48,385 nucleotides of DNA from positions 1-48,385 of the forward strand of contig JAHBZV010000020.1 in NCBI GenBank assembly GCA_019635275.1, in the 5' to 3' direction. Positions 8,444-16,169 of the stretch are shown here, in pieces; the stretch's first letter is position 1, and the number at the start of each line of letters is the position of its first letter. The stretch is from Burkholderiaceae bacterium. Lineage in GTDB: Bacteria > Pseudomonadota > Gammaproteobacteria > Burkholderiales > Burkholderiaceae_E. Under the pieces are notes generated by a model. That model had not been told where the DNA came from, made no database searches, and saw only the letters and a list, made by a program, of their open reading frames with translations. The position numbers were made by a program, and so were the translations under genes.

Positions 8444-9865
8444 ATGGATGCGCACCGCACCCGTCTCGAACACGACCTGCTCGGCGATCGCGCGGTGCCC
8501 GACGACGCCTACTATGGCGTGCACACGCTGCGTGCGCTCGAGAACTTCCCCATCACGGGCACGCCGATCTCGATCTATCCGGCGCTGGTTCGCGCGCTGG
8601 CCTGCATCAAGCAGGCTGCGGCGATGGCCAACAACGAACTGGGACTGCTCGACGACGAACGCACCCGCAGCATCGTGCGCGCCTGCGAGGAGGTGAGGGA
8701 CGGCAGGCTGCACGACCAGTTCGTCGTCGACGTGATCCAGGGCGGCGCGGGCACCTCGACGAACATGAACGCCAACGAGGTGATCTGCAACCGCGCGCTC
8801 GAGCTGATGGGTCGCGCCCGCGGCGACTACGCGGCGCTGCACCCGATCGAGCACGTCAACATGAGCCAGAGCACCAACGACGTCTACCCGACGGCGCTCA
8901 AGCTCGCCGCCTGGTTCGGCATCGCGGGGCTGATCGACGCGATGGAGACCCTGCGGCGCGCGTTCGCCGACAAGGCGCTCGAATTCGCCGACGTGCTGAA
9001 GATGGGCCGCACCCAGCTGCAGGACGCCGTACCGATGACGCTCGGCCAGGAGTTTTCCACCTACGCGACGATGCTGGGCGAGGACCAGCAGCGGCTGCGC
9101 GAGGCCGGCGACCTGATCCGCGAGATCAACCTCGGCGCCACCGCGATCGGCACCGGCATCACCGCGCACCCCGATTATGCGCCGCTCGTCTGCCGGCGGC
9201 TCTCGGAGATCACCGGCGTGCAGCTGATGACCGCGCCCGACCTGATCGAGGCGACGCAGGACTGCGGGGCCTTCGTGCAACTCTCCGGCGTGCTCAAGCG
9301 CGTCGCCGTCAAGCTGTCGAAGACCTGCAGCGACCTGCGGCTGCTGTCGTCGGGTCCGCGCGCCGGGCTCAACGAGATCGACCTGCCGGCGATGCAGGCC
9401 GGCTCGTCCATCATGCCGGGCAAGGTGAACCCCGTCATTCCCGAGGTGGTGAACCAGATCGCCTACGAGGTGATCGGCAACGACGTCACCGTCACCTACG
9501 CCGCGGAAGCGGGCCAGCTGCAGCTGAACGCCTTCGAGCCGATCATCGCGCACAGCCTGTTCAAGAGCATCACGCACCTGCGCAACGGCTGCCTGACGCT
9601 GGCCGAGCGCTGCGTGCGCGGCATCACCGCGAACCGCGAGCGGTTGCGCGCAATGGTCGAGAACTCGATCGGCATCGTCACTGCGCTCAATCCGTACATC
9701 GGCTACGCCAACGCGACCGCGGTGGCCGCCGAAGCGCACGCGACCGGCGGTTCGGTCTACCGGATCGTGCTCGAGCGCGGGCTGATGTCGCGCGAGGAAC
9801 TCGACCGGGTGATGCGCCCCGAGGAGCTGACGCGGCCGCAGCCGATCCGCGACCGTCCGAAGTGA
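8444..9865 (+). CDS. aspA: Aspartate ammonia-lyase
   Basis: The 473-residue enzyme belongs to the aspartase/fumarase superfamily and reversibly deaminates L-aspartate to fumarate. It shows HDLLGDRAVPDDAYYGVHT at the N-terminus, the substrate segment NMSQSTNDVYPTA, the TQLQDAVPMTLGQEF region, and the signature loop GSSIMPGKVNPVIPE with the catalytic serine. The N-terminus and the ITGTPIS segment are closer to AspA (478 residues in E. coli) than to class II fumarase. Two in-frame-adjacent ATGs are possible; 8444 matches the family. It starts 5 bases after nnrS. Confidence 0.9.
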   Translation: MDAHRTRLEHDLLGDRAVPDDAYYGVHTLRALENFPITGTPISIYPALVRALACIKQAAAMANNELGLLDDERTRSIVRACEEVRDGRLHDQFVVDVIQGGAGTSTNMNANEVICNRALELMGRARGDYAALHPIEHVNMSQSTNDVYPTALKLAAWFGIAGLIDAMETLRRAFADKALEFADVLKMGRTQLQDAVPMTLGQEFSTYATMLGEDQQRLREAGDLIREINLGATAIGTGITAHPDYAPLVCRRLSEITGVQLMTAPDLIEATQDCGAFVQLSGVLKRVAVKLSKTCSDLRLLSSGPRAGLNEIDLPAMQAGSSIMPGKVNPVIPEVVNQIAYEVIGNDVTVTYAAEAGQLQLNAFEPIIAHSLFKSITHLRNGCLTLAERCVRGITANRERLRAMVENSIGIVTALNPYIGYANATAVAAEAHATGGSVYRIVLERGLMSREELDRVMRPEELTRPQPIRDRPK

Positions 9866-9911
9866 GCGCGGCGTGCCCGGCGGGAGCCGTCCCCGTCGTC
9901 GGGATGCCGGG

Positions 9912-9954
9912 TTGTAGGCTCCGGATATGGAGAGTAGAATCTCCTGATCCGGAG
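9912..9954 (+). promoter_or_regulatory. Promoter with twin operator boxes for the RES toxin-antitoxin operon
   Basis: TTGTAG (9912-9917) and TAGAAT (9935-9940) are spaced 17 bases apart, a sigma-70-type promoter with a good -10. Two boxes of the form CTCC-N6-GGAG lie at 9919-9932 and 9941-9954. Their centres are 22 bases apart, about two helical turns. One box fills the promoter spacer and the other covers the start site and the ribosome site. Together they form an imperfect 15-bp inverted repeat (13 of 15 pairs). This is the layout expected for antitoxin autorepression. Confidence 0.65.
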
Positions 9955-9960
9955 AGAAAC

Positions 9961-10401
9961 TTGAGCCTTGCCCGGCCTGCCTATCCGTCGAGCCGCTTTG
10001 CGCCCGACCCGATCGTCGACCTTGCGTCGAAGGAGCAGCGTGCGCGCCTGTCGCGTTCGGCGCTGCTCGGCTTCTTCGCGCTGGCCGATCGGTGGAAGCT
10101 GCGCGACGAGGATGCCCGCGAGCTGCTCGGCGGCCTGTCGAGCAGCGCGTGGTACGAGTGGAAGAAGAAGCCCGACCGGCTGCTCGACGTCGATCGCATC
10201 ACGCGGATCTCGTATCTCGTCGGCATCTACAAGGCGCTGCACATCCTGTACGGCGACGAACTGGCAGACCAGTGGATCGGCCTGCCGAACCGCAACGCGA
10301 TTTTCGGCGGCGCCACGCCGCTTGCCTACATGATCTCCGGCGGGCTGCTGGCGATGCAGACGGTGCGCAAGCTGCTCGACGCGCGCCGGGGCGGCGTGTG
10401 A
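9961..10401 (+). CDS. MbcA/ParS/Xre-type antitoxin of a RES toxin-antitoxin pair
   Basis: The 146-residue protein has an N-terminal helical Xre-like DNA-binding region (about 30-75) and a C-terminal DUF2384-type toxin-binding domain (about 88-146). Landmarks are WIGLPNRNAIFGGATPLAYM and VRKLLDARRG at the end. In this family the antitoxin neutralises a RES-domain NAD-degrading toxin and represses the operon. The start is a TTG with GGAG 6 bases upstream (9951-9954); no ATG fits. Its stop overlaps the toxin start by 4 bases (GTGA), so translation is probably coupled. Confidence 0.88.
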   Translation: MSLARPAYPSSRFAPDPIVDLASKEQRARLSRSALLGFFALADRWKLRDEDARELLGGLSSSAWYEWKKKPDRLLDVDRITRISYLVGIYKALHILYGDELADQWIGLPNRNAIFGGATPLAYMISGGLLAMQTVRKLLDARRGGV

Positions 10402-11096
10402 GCGCGGCCCTTCCGCGCACGACGCTGCTGCGACAGTTCGACACGGTCAGGCTCGTTCCGTCGCGCTTCGCGGCGGCCGAAGACTCGGTGCTGGCGGCGA
10501 TCGCGACCGACGACGCGCACCTCGCCGATCTGTTCGAGTTGGACGGCGCGACCAACGAGCGGCTGCGCGCCGAGCGCGGACTGCTGCCGGGAATCGGGAT
10601 CGACGAACTCGTGTTCGGCGTGCCGAACTTCCGGATCGTCAACGCGGCGTTCACGCACGCACGCCCCGAAGGCAGCCGGTTCAACGGTCCCGACCGGGGG
10701 GCGTGGTACTGCAGCTTCGAGATCGAGACCGCGCTGGCCGAGGTCGCCTTCCACAAGAGCGTCGAGTATGCCGAGATCGGGCGCTTCGAGGACAGCGTCG
10801 CCTACGAGGCGTTCCTGGCCGACTTCACGCACGCGTTCCACGATCTTCGCGGCGACCGGCGCTTCGCCGCGTGCCTGGATCCGCGCAGCTACCGGGCGTC
10901 CCAGCGGCTCGCCGAACGGCTGATGCGCGCAGGTGCGGTCGGCGTCGTCTACCCCAGCGTGCGGCGCGCCGCGGGCGTCAACCTGGCCTGCTTCCGGCCG
11001 GCCGTGGTCGGCAACGTGCGGCGAGGCGAGGGCTGGCGGCTGACGTGGTCGGGCTCCCCCGAGCCGCGGGTCGCGCGCATTCGAACGCCGCGCTGA
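10398..11096 (+). CDS. RES domain toxin
   Basis: This 232-residue RES-family protein carries the conserved Arg, Glu and Ser that name the family: Arg94 in SRFNGPDRGAWYCS, Glu115 in ALAEVAFHK, and a serine in VYPSVRR. Characterised RES toxins (for example MbcT) degrade NAD+, while a relative modifies phosphoribosyl pyrophosphate synthetase. The GTG start overlaps the antitoxin TGA. It is slightly longer than a minimal RES domain (about 150-180 residues), with a 50-residue N-terminal extension. Antitoxin before toxin, as here, is the usual order. Confidence 0.9.
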   Translation: MSAALPRTTLLRQFDTVRLVPSRFAAAEDSVLAAIATDDAHLADLFELDGATNERLRAERGLLPGIGIDELVFGVPNFRIVNAAFTHARPEGSRFNGPDRGAWYCSFEIETALAEVAFHKSVEYAEIGRFEDSVAYEAFLADFTHAFHDLRGDRRFAACLDPRSYRASQRLAERLMRAGAVGVVYPSVRRAAGVNLACFRPAVVGNVRRGEGWRLTWSGSPEPRVARIRTPR

Positions 11097-11157
11097 GACC
11101 CGCCGGGTGCCGCGGGGCGTCGCCGACCCGGCTGCCGGTCGGCTTTACAACCGGCGC

Positions 11158-11175
11158 GTGTGATGTTCGTCACAC
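11158..11175. promoter_or_regulatory. Perfect CRP-like palindrome upstream of the PEP-CTERM gene
   Basis: GTGTGA-N6-TCACAC is a perfect 18-base dyad that contains the exact CRP/FNR-family core TGTGA-N6-TCACA. Its centre is about 48 bases upstream of the -12 element of the sigma-54-like promoter, near -60 from the predicted start site. It may bind a CRP-like regulator or be the enhancer site of a sigma-54 activator. Confidence 0.55.
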
Positions 11176-11200
11176 CCATTGAAAACAGGCACTTGCAGCC

Positions 11201-11216
11201 TGGCCCGATTTTTGCT
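11201..11216 (+). promoter_or_regulatory. Sigma-54 (RpoN) -24/-12 promoter
   Basis: TGGCCCGATTTTTGCT matches the RpoN consensus TGGCACR-N4-TTGCW at every defined position except one (C for A). The GG and GC doublets are 10 bases apart, as required. The predicted start site is near 11226, giving a leader of about 45 bases before the ATG at 11271. No convincing sigma-70 promoter was found in the same gap. Confidence 0.7.
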
Positions 11217-11226
11217 GGCCAGGCGG

Positions 11227-11243
11227 CTGAGGCGATGCCTCAG
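11227..11243 (+). promoter_or_regulatory. Hairpin at the predicted 5' end of the PEP-CTERM mRNA
   Basis: CTGAGGC-GAT-GCCTCAG makes a perfect 7-bp stem with a 3-base loop that begins one base after the predicted sigma-54 start site. A stem at the extreme 5' end often stabilises mRNA. Alternatively it is a protein-binding dyad. Confidence 0.4.
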
Positions 11244-11270
11244 GGTCGTAACGCCACCAAGGAGTATCCA

Positions 11271-12050
11271 ATGAGTCACTTCAGCAGAACAGTCGCGCGG
11301 CTCTGCGCCGGACTGGCCATCGTCGCGTCGCTGGGCGTCGCTGCGCCGGTCAAGGCCAGCGTCATCCAGCTCGGGTTCATCATCGACGAATCCGGAAGCA
11401 TCGGCTCGGGAAACTACACGATCATCAAGAACGGCCTGGCTAGCGCGATCAACACGTTGATCCCGGTCGACGGCACCTACGAAATCTCGGTGGTCAGCTT
11501 CGCGAGCTCGGCCCAGACGCTGGTCAATCACGTCCTGATCGACAGCGCAGCCGCGCTCACCAGCGTAGTGAATGCAATCACCGGCGACGGATACAGCGGC
11601 GGTAGCACCTACATGGGCGCGGCATTCAACGCGATGACGACCGCGCTTTCGGGTTCCACTCGGGCGATCAGCGCGAGTTACGTGAACTTCGCGACCGACG
11701 GCGTCAATTCCGATGCCGACGCGACGGTGATCGCAGCCCGAAATGCCCTGATAGCCGCGGGCGCGGACAACATCAGCGTCGAGGGCATCGGCAGCGGAAT
11801 TGACCAGAACTTCCTGAAGAACTCGATCTGCTTTCCCGGGCCCTGCGACGACAGCGCGCCGTACAACTTCCCCACCCAGGGCTTCTACATCGGCGTTGCC
11901 GACGCGGCGGGCTACGCTGCGGCGATCGGCAACAAGATCCGGATCGTCACCGGGCAGGTTCCGGAGCCGCAGATGATCGCCCTGCTCGGCGTCGGGCTTC
12001 TCGCGCTGGTCCCCGCGATGCGCCGCCGGGTCCGTCGGCAGCCCCGCTAG
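11271..12050 (+). CDS. Secreted von Willebrand factor A protein with PEP-CTERM sorting signal
   Basis: This 259-residue exported protein starts with a signal peptide (1-29, cleavage after VKA). The mature protein opens directly with a VWA domain bearing a full MIDAS: D39-E-S41-G-S43, a threonine in GGSTYMG, and an aspartate in FATDGVNSD. A cysteine pair (ICFPGPC) lies near residues 186-192. The end has the PEP-CTERM layout: VPEP at 230-233, a hydrophobic helix, then an arginine-rich tail. Such proteins are cut by exosortase and released to the surface or exopolysaccharide matrix. AAGGAG (11259-11264) is 6 bases before the ATG. No exosortase gene is in the window. Confidence 0.88.
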   Translation: MSHFSRTVARLCAGLAIVASLGVAAPVKASVIQLGFIIDESGSIGSGNYTIIKNGLASAINTLIPVDGTYEISVVSFASSAQTLVNHVLIDSAAALTSVVNAITGDGYSGGSTYMGAAFNAMTTALSGSTRAISASYVNFATDGVNSDADATVIAARNALIAAGADNISVEGIGSGIDQNFLKNSICFPGPCDDSAPYNFPTQGFYIGVADAAGYAAAIGNKIRIVTGQVPEPQMIALLGVGLLALVPAMRRRVRRQPR

Positions 12051-12079
12051 CGCGCGCAGCCCCAGCGGCCAGCCGGCAC

Positions 12080-12105
12080 GACGGCAGCCCCATTGGGCTG
12101 CCGTC
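12080..12105. terminator. Strong hairpin between convergent VWA and OsmC genes
   Basis: A perfect 11-bp stem (12080-12090 with 12095-12105; core GGCAGCCC/GGGCTGCC) with loop CATT lies 30 bases after the VWA stop. It is followed by a short T-run (TGATTT). It can serve both convergent genes. Confidence 0.7.
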
Positions 12106-12133
12106 CTGATTTCCGGCGGGCGAGTCCGCGGCC

Positions 12134-12580
12134 CTACTTGAGCTGCAGGCCCTGCGAATCGAACACCTGCACCGTCACCGGGATGCCGGCGGCCACGCTC
12201 TGCGTCACCGTGCAGAACTGCTCGAATTGCCCGAGCACGCGATCGAGATGCTCGAGCGTGCTGCCGGGTACACCGAGCGTGAGGCGCGCCCGGATCGCCA
12301 GCACGCGAAGCCGGTTCTCGGCGTTGCGACCGACCTCGGCGGTGACCTCGGCGGCGAGCGGTTCGGGCTTCTGCTTGAATTTGCGCAGCGCGAACAGCAG
12401 CGAGCTCGACAGGCAGTTGCCGACCGCGGAGGCGAGCAGCTGGATCGGCGACGGGCCCGCGCCCTGGCCGAGCGGCGGCGGCTCGTCGCCGACCAGGACC
12501 GGAACGTCGGCGCCGAACGCCACCTCGAACTGGTAGTCGTGCCGCTGCGCCAGCCGCACTGTCACGTGTTCGGAACTCAT
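12134..12580 (-). CDS. OsmC family protein
   Basis: This 148-residue protein of the OsmC/Ohr superfamily is likely a thiol-dependent peroxide-reducing protein or a relative of unknown substrate. The two family cysteines are present: one in SAVGNCLSSSL near residue 55 and one in EQFCTVTQSV near 123. The GQGAGPSPIQLLASA segment before the first cysteine is the usual substrate loop. Length fits the family (about 140). It is convergent with the PEP-CTERM gene and divergent from the TMEM175-like gene. Confidence 0.88.
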   Translation of the reverse strand: MSSEHVTVRLAQRHDYQFEVAFGADVPVLVGDEPPPLGQGAGPSPIQLLASAVGNCLSSSLLFALRKFKQKPEPLAAEVTAEVGRNAENRLRVLAIRARLTLGVPGSTLEHLDRVLGQFEQFCTVTQSVAAGIPVTVQVFDSQGLQLK

Positions 12581-12706
12581 TGCCAGGATCTCCCGCCGAA
12601 TCGAAGTTGTCGGCCAGATGGTACGCGAGAGCGCCCGCCCTCACGCCGGCAGCGGGTATGCCGGAGGGGTCGCCACGCGGAGCCGGCCGCGCTATGCTCG
12701 CGCGCC

Positions 12707-13312
12707 ATGAGCCTTCCGCGCGAAGCGAGCGTGCAGACCTATCCGACCGAGCGTGCCGCGGCGCTCAGCGACGGTCTCTTCTCGATCGCGGCGACGCTGC
12801 TGGTCATCGACGTCAGGCTGCCGGCCGGCGCCGGCGAGTTCCGGTGGGCGATGCTGGCCGAAATCGCACCACGCATCCTCGGCTACCTGATCAGCTTCCT
12901 GGTCATCGGGCAGCTCTGGGTCGCGCACCATCGCAAGCTCCGGCTCGTCGAGCGCATCGACGCCCGAGGCCTGTGGCTGAACCTGCTGTTCCTGATGTTC
13001 GTGGCCTTCATCCCGTTTCCGACCGCGGTGTTGAGCGAACACGGCAACCGCGATGCGGTGGTGCTCTACGCGCTGACGATCGTTGCGGCGTCGTCGATGC
13101 TGATCCTGCTCTGGGCGCACCTGGGCCGCCATCGCGCATGGCTGGTGCAGCGGGACACGCTGGCCGAGGATGTTCGCCGCGAGGGCTTGCGCACGATGGT
13201 CGTGCCGGCGGTGTTCCTGCTGTCGATGCCGCTGGCGTGGCACGAGCCGAGGTGGGCCATGTACTCGTGGATCGTGCTGGCCCCGGTGGCCTGGCTGCTG
13301 GGTCGGCGCTGA
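12707..13312 (+). CDS. TMEM175/DUF1211 family potassium channel-like membrane protein
   Basis: This 201-residue membrane protein has about six hydrophobic segments. The first helix carries the family motif R-x3-[FL]-S-D (ERAAALSDGLFSIAATLLVID), which defines the DUF1211/TMEM175 group of potassium-permeable channels. LISFLVIGQLWVAHHRKL and LNLLFLMFVAFIPFPTAVL are also family-like. ATG 12707 places the motif about 16 residues in, as normal. It ends 10 bases from the convergent GST gene. Confidence 0.87.
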   Translation: MSLPREASVQTYPTERAAALSDGLFSIAATLLVIDVRLPAGAGEFRWAMLAEIAPRILGYLISFLVIGQLWVAHHRKLRLVERIDARGLWLNLLFLMFVAFIPFPTAVLSEHGNRDAVVLYALTIVAASSMLILLWAHLGRHRAWLVQRDTLAEDVRREGLRTMVVPAVFLLSMPLAWHEPRWAMYSWIVLAPVAWLLGRR

Positions 13313-13322
13313 CGCCGGCGAT

Positions 13323-14042
13323 TCAGCCCCCGGCGTCCTTCGGCGGGCTGCGGTAGGGTTCTTCGGAGGGCACGAAGTCCTTCTCGGCCAAAGCCGCGTC
13401 GATCCATTCCCGGACCGCCGCGCATTCCATGATGCGGCGAGCATAGCCGACGCAGGTCGCGTCGAGCGGCACGCCGTAGGTGCGGAATCGCAGCACGACC
13501 GGCGCATAGAACGCGTCGGCGATGCCGAAGCCCCCGAACAGGAACGGGCCGCCCGACGCAGCGAGGCACTCGTTCCACATCTGCGTGATCCGCGCGACGT
13601 CGGCGCGCAGCGCCGGCTGCCCGGCCAGCGTCCGTTGTCCGACTTGCGGCAGGTTGGCCTCGACGTTGAACGCGAAGTGGCTGCGCAACGCGGCGAAACC
13701 CGCGTGCATCTCGGCGGTGATCGAGCGGGCGCGCGCACGCGAGGCCGGCTGCGCGGGCCACAGGTGCATCGACGGAAAACGCTCGGCGAGGTATTCGGCG
13801 ATCGCGAGCGTGTCCCAGATCGCCATCGGCGTGCCGTCGATGACGGTCTTGAGCACCGGTACCATGCCGGTGGGGCTGACTGCCGCCAGGCGCCGCTTGA
13901 ACTCGGAGTCGGGCGCAAACGAGTCGAAACGGACCTGCACCTCGTCGAAGTCGATGCCCGCCTGGCGCATCAGCACCCAGGGCCGCATCGACCACGACGA
14001 GTAATTCCGGTTGCCGATGTAGAGCTCGAGCTCCTTGCCCAT
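13323..14042 (-). CDS. Glutathione S-transferase family protein
   Basis: The 239-residue protein has an N-terminal thioredoxin-like domain (ELYIGNRNYSSWSMRPWVLMRQAG, about 4-27; GMVPVLKT; WDTLAIAEYLAERFP with the glutathione-contacting region) and an all-helical C-terminal domain. The NYSSWSMRP motif is typical of the YfcF-like or zeta/nu-related bacterial GSTs, where serine activates glutathione. The start at 14042 is chosen because GGAGG lies 8 bases upstream; the ATG at 14048 would be only 2 bases away. The frame stays open upstream, but that sequence is opposite the patatin gene. Confidence 0.9.
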   Translation of the reverse strand: MGKELELYIGNRNYSSWSMRPWVLMRQAGIDFDEVQVRFDSFAPDSEFKRRLAAVSPTGMVPVLKTVIDGTPMAIWDTLAIAEYLAERFPSMHLWPAQPASRARARSITAEMHAGFAALRSHFAFNVEANLPQVGQRTLAGQPALRADVARITQMWNECLAASGGPFLFGGFGIADAFYAPVVLRFRTYGVPLDATCVGYARRIMECAAVREWIDAALAEKDFVPSEEPYRSPPKDAGG

Positions 14043-14148
14043 CCGCATTGCCTCCGCGAGCAGTCCATTATCATCGTGCCGAGCCGAGCCGCGCCCCGCG
14101 CGGTCACCGGATCGTATCGCCGCGAGCGGGCCGCATCGGCCATTATCC

Positions 14149-15276
14149 ATGAGCACCGTACGAAGATCGTCGCGCATCCGCAGGAAGATCGACCTCGCGC
14201 TGCAGGGAGGCGGCGCGCATGGCGCTTTCACCTGGGGCGTGCTTCATCGCTTGCTCGAAGACGATCGCATCGAGATCAGTGCCATCAGCGGTTCCAGTGG
14301 CGGCGCGATCAACGCGGTGGTCATGGCCGCGGGCCTGATGGCGGGCGGGCGCACCGCCGCACGCGAGGCGCTGCGCGAATTCTGGGCGAGCGTCGGGGCG
14401 TCGGCGCGGTTGAACCCGCTGAATGGCGGCATGTTCGGCGCCATGTTCGGCAGCGCGGCCGCGGCCTGGACGCCGCTGGGGCTCTATCTCGACATGGCGA
14501 GCCACGTCATCTCGCCATACCAGTTCAATCCGCTGAACGTCAACCCGCTGCGCCGGGTGATCGCCGACGCGGTCGATTTCGACGCGGTGCGCCGCTGCGA
14601 CAAGGTCGACCTGTTCATCGGCGCGACGAACGTGCGCACCGGGCGCCTGCGGGTCTTTCGCAACGCCGAACTGAGCGTCGACGCGATCCTGGCGTCGGCG
14701 TGCCTGCCGATGCTGTTCCAGGCGGTCGAGATCGACGGCGAGGCCTACTGGGACGGCGGCTACAGCGGCAACCCGACGCTGCTGCCGCTGATCGCCGAGG
14801 CGAGCGCCGACGACGTGCTGCTGGTGCAGATCAACCCGTCCGAGCGCGACGAGGTGCCGACCCGCGCCCAGGACATCCTCGCGCGGATCGACGAGATCAC
14901 GTTCAACGGCAGCCTGCTCAAGGAGTTGCGCTCGATCGCGCTGGTGAGGTGGATGCTGCGCGAGGAGGGCAGGTCGATCGAGCGTTACCGGGCGCCCCTG
15001 TTCCGGCGGCTGCACGATCTTCGCCTGCACCGGCTCGACGGGGGCGTCGACCTGGCCCGGCTCGGCAATTCGAGCCGGCTCGCCGCCGACCCGGCGACGC
15101 TGTCGCAGTTGCACCGTCTCGGTTACGACGCGGCCGACGACTGGCTGGCGCGCAACTTCATGCACCTCGGCCGGCGCGCGACCTTCGACCTCGAGCGCGA
15201 CTTTCCCCGCGATTCGTTGGCCGGCGGCGATCGAGCGAGCGTGCCCCAGACGGCCGAGCGACGGCGCCCGCGGTAG
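14149..15276 (+). CDS. Patatin-like phospholipase family protein
   Basis: The 375-residue protein has the patatin catalytic set: oxyanion loop LALQGGGAHGAF (about 16-27), nucleophile elbow GSSGG (near 46-50), and the DGG motif (AYWDGGYSGNP, near 205) that carries the catalytic aspartate. These enzymes are lipid acyl hydrolases. No signal peptide is visible, so it is probably cytoplasmic. The C-terminal part (RLHRLGYDAADDWLARNF) resembles the tail of bacterial DUF3336-free patatins. It is divergent from the GST gene and convergent with the SDR gene. Confidence 0.9.
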   Translation: MSTVRRSSRIRRKIDLALQGGGAHGAFTWGVLHRLLEDDRIEISAISGSSGGAINAVVMAAGLMAGGRTAAREALREFWASVGASARLNPLNGGMFGAMFGSAAAAWTPLGLYLDMASHVISPYQFNPLNVNPLRRVIADAVDFDAVRRCDKVDLFIGATNVRTGRLRVFRNAELSVDAILASACLPMLFQAVEIDGEAYWDGGYSGNPTLLPLIAEASADDVLLVQINPSERDEVPTRAQDILARIDEITFNGSLLKELRSIALVRWMLREEGRSIERYRAPLFRRLHDLRLHRLDGGVDLARLGNSSRLAADPATLSQLHRLGYDAADDWLARNFMHLGRRATFDLERDFPRDSLAGGDRASVPQTAERRRPR

Positions 15277-15305
15277 CCGAGCGGGGCGGCGCCGCCCGGT
15301 GCCGG

Positions 15306-16058
15306 TCACTGCGCCAGGTAGCCCCCGTCGATCGGGTAGTAGCTGCTGGTGACGAACGACGCCTTGTCGGAACTCAGCCACAGCACCAGTTCGGCCACCT
15401 CGGACGCCTTGCCGAGGCGGGCAATCGGATGCAGGCCGCCGAGCGCCGCCCGTGCCTCGGCGGGCAGGTTGGCCAGCAGCGGCGTGTCGATGAATGCCGG
15501 GCCGACTGCGTTGATGCGGATCCCGCGCGCGGCGTACTCGAGTGCGGCAGTGCGGGTGAGTCCGATCACGCCGTGCTTGGACGCCACGTAGGCCGAATGT
15601 CCGCGAAACCCGACCTGGCCGAGGATCGAGGCCATGTTCACGATCGCGCCGCCTCCGGCCGCCAGCATCGCGGGGATCTGGTAGCGCATTCCGTAGAACA
15701 CCCCGGACAGGTTGATGCCGATGATGCGCTGCCACTCGTCCAGCGCGTAGTCGCCGACGTCGGCGCCCGTTCCGCCCACGCCGGCGTTGTTGCAGGCGAC
15801 GTGGAGCGCGCCGTAGCGTTTCACCGCCTCGGCTACCAGCCGCTCGTTGTCGGCCGCGCTCGAGGTGTCGGCGCGCACGAAGCAGGCTTCGCCTCCGGCT
15901 GCCGCGATCTGAGCGACGGTCTCCAGGCCGCCGGCCTCGCCGATGTCCGAGACGACGACGCGGGCGCCTGCCCCGGCATAGGCGAGGGCGACCGCGCGCC
16001 CGATGCCCGACCCTGCGCCGGTGACGATGGCGACCCGCTGCTCGAGTTCCTTCGACAT
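15306..16058 (-). CDS. SDR family NAD(P)-dependent oxidoreductase
   Basis: This 250-residue classical short-chain dehydrogenase shows the cofactor motif TGAGSGIG (about 14-21), NNAG (near 91), the catalytic Ser in VNMASI and Tyr-x3-Lys in SAYVASK (about 157-161), and the C-terminal SSYYPIDGGYLAQ typical of glucose dehydrogenase-like SDRs. The start at 16058 has GGAGGG 7 bases upstream. The long upstream open frame is not SDR-like and is opposite the flavin reductase gene. The substrate is unknown. Confidence 0.92.
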   Translation of the reverse strand: MSKELEQRVAIVTGAGSGIGRAVALAYAGAGARVVVSDIGEAGGLETVAQIAAAGGEACFVRADTSSAADNERLVAEAVKRYGALHVACNNAGVGGTGADVGDYALDEWQRIIGINLSGVFYGMRYQIPAMLAAGGGAIVNMASILGQVGFRGHSAYVASKHGVIGLTRTAALEYAARGIRINAVGPAFIDTPLLANLPAEARAALGGLHPIARLGKASEVAELVLWLSSDKASFVTSSYYPIDGGYLAQ

Positions 16059-16169
16059 GTGCTGCCCTCCCTGATTCGAGGCCATCGAGTGTAATGTCGC
16101 GGAATCGGCCGTGCTTCGATCCGCGTCAAGGCGCGGGTCGACGTCGGGCGTTCGAACAAGGAGCTCGAA

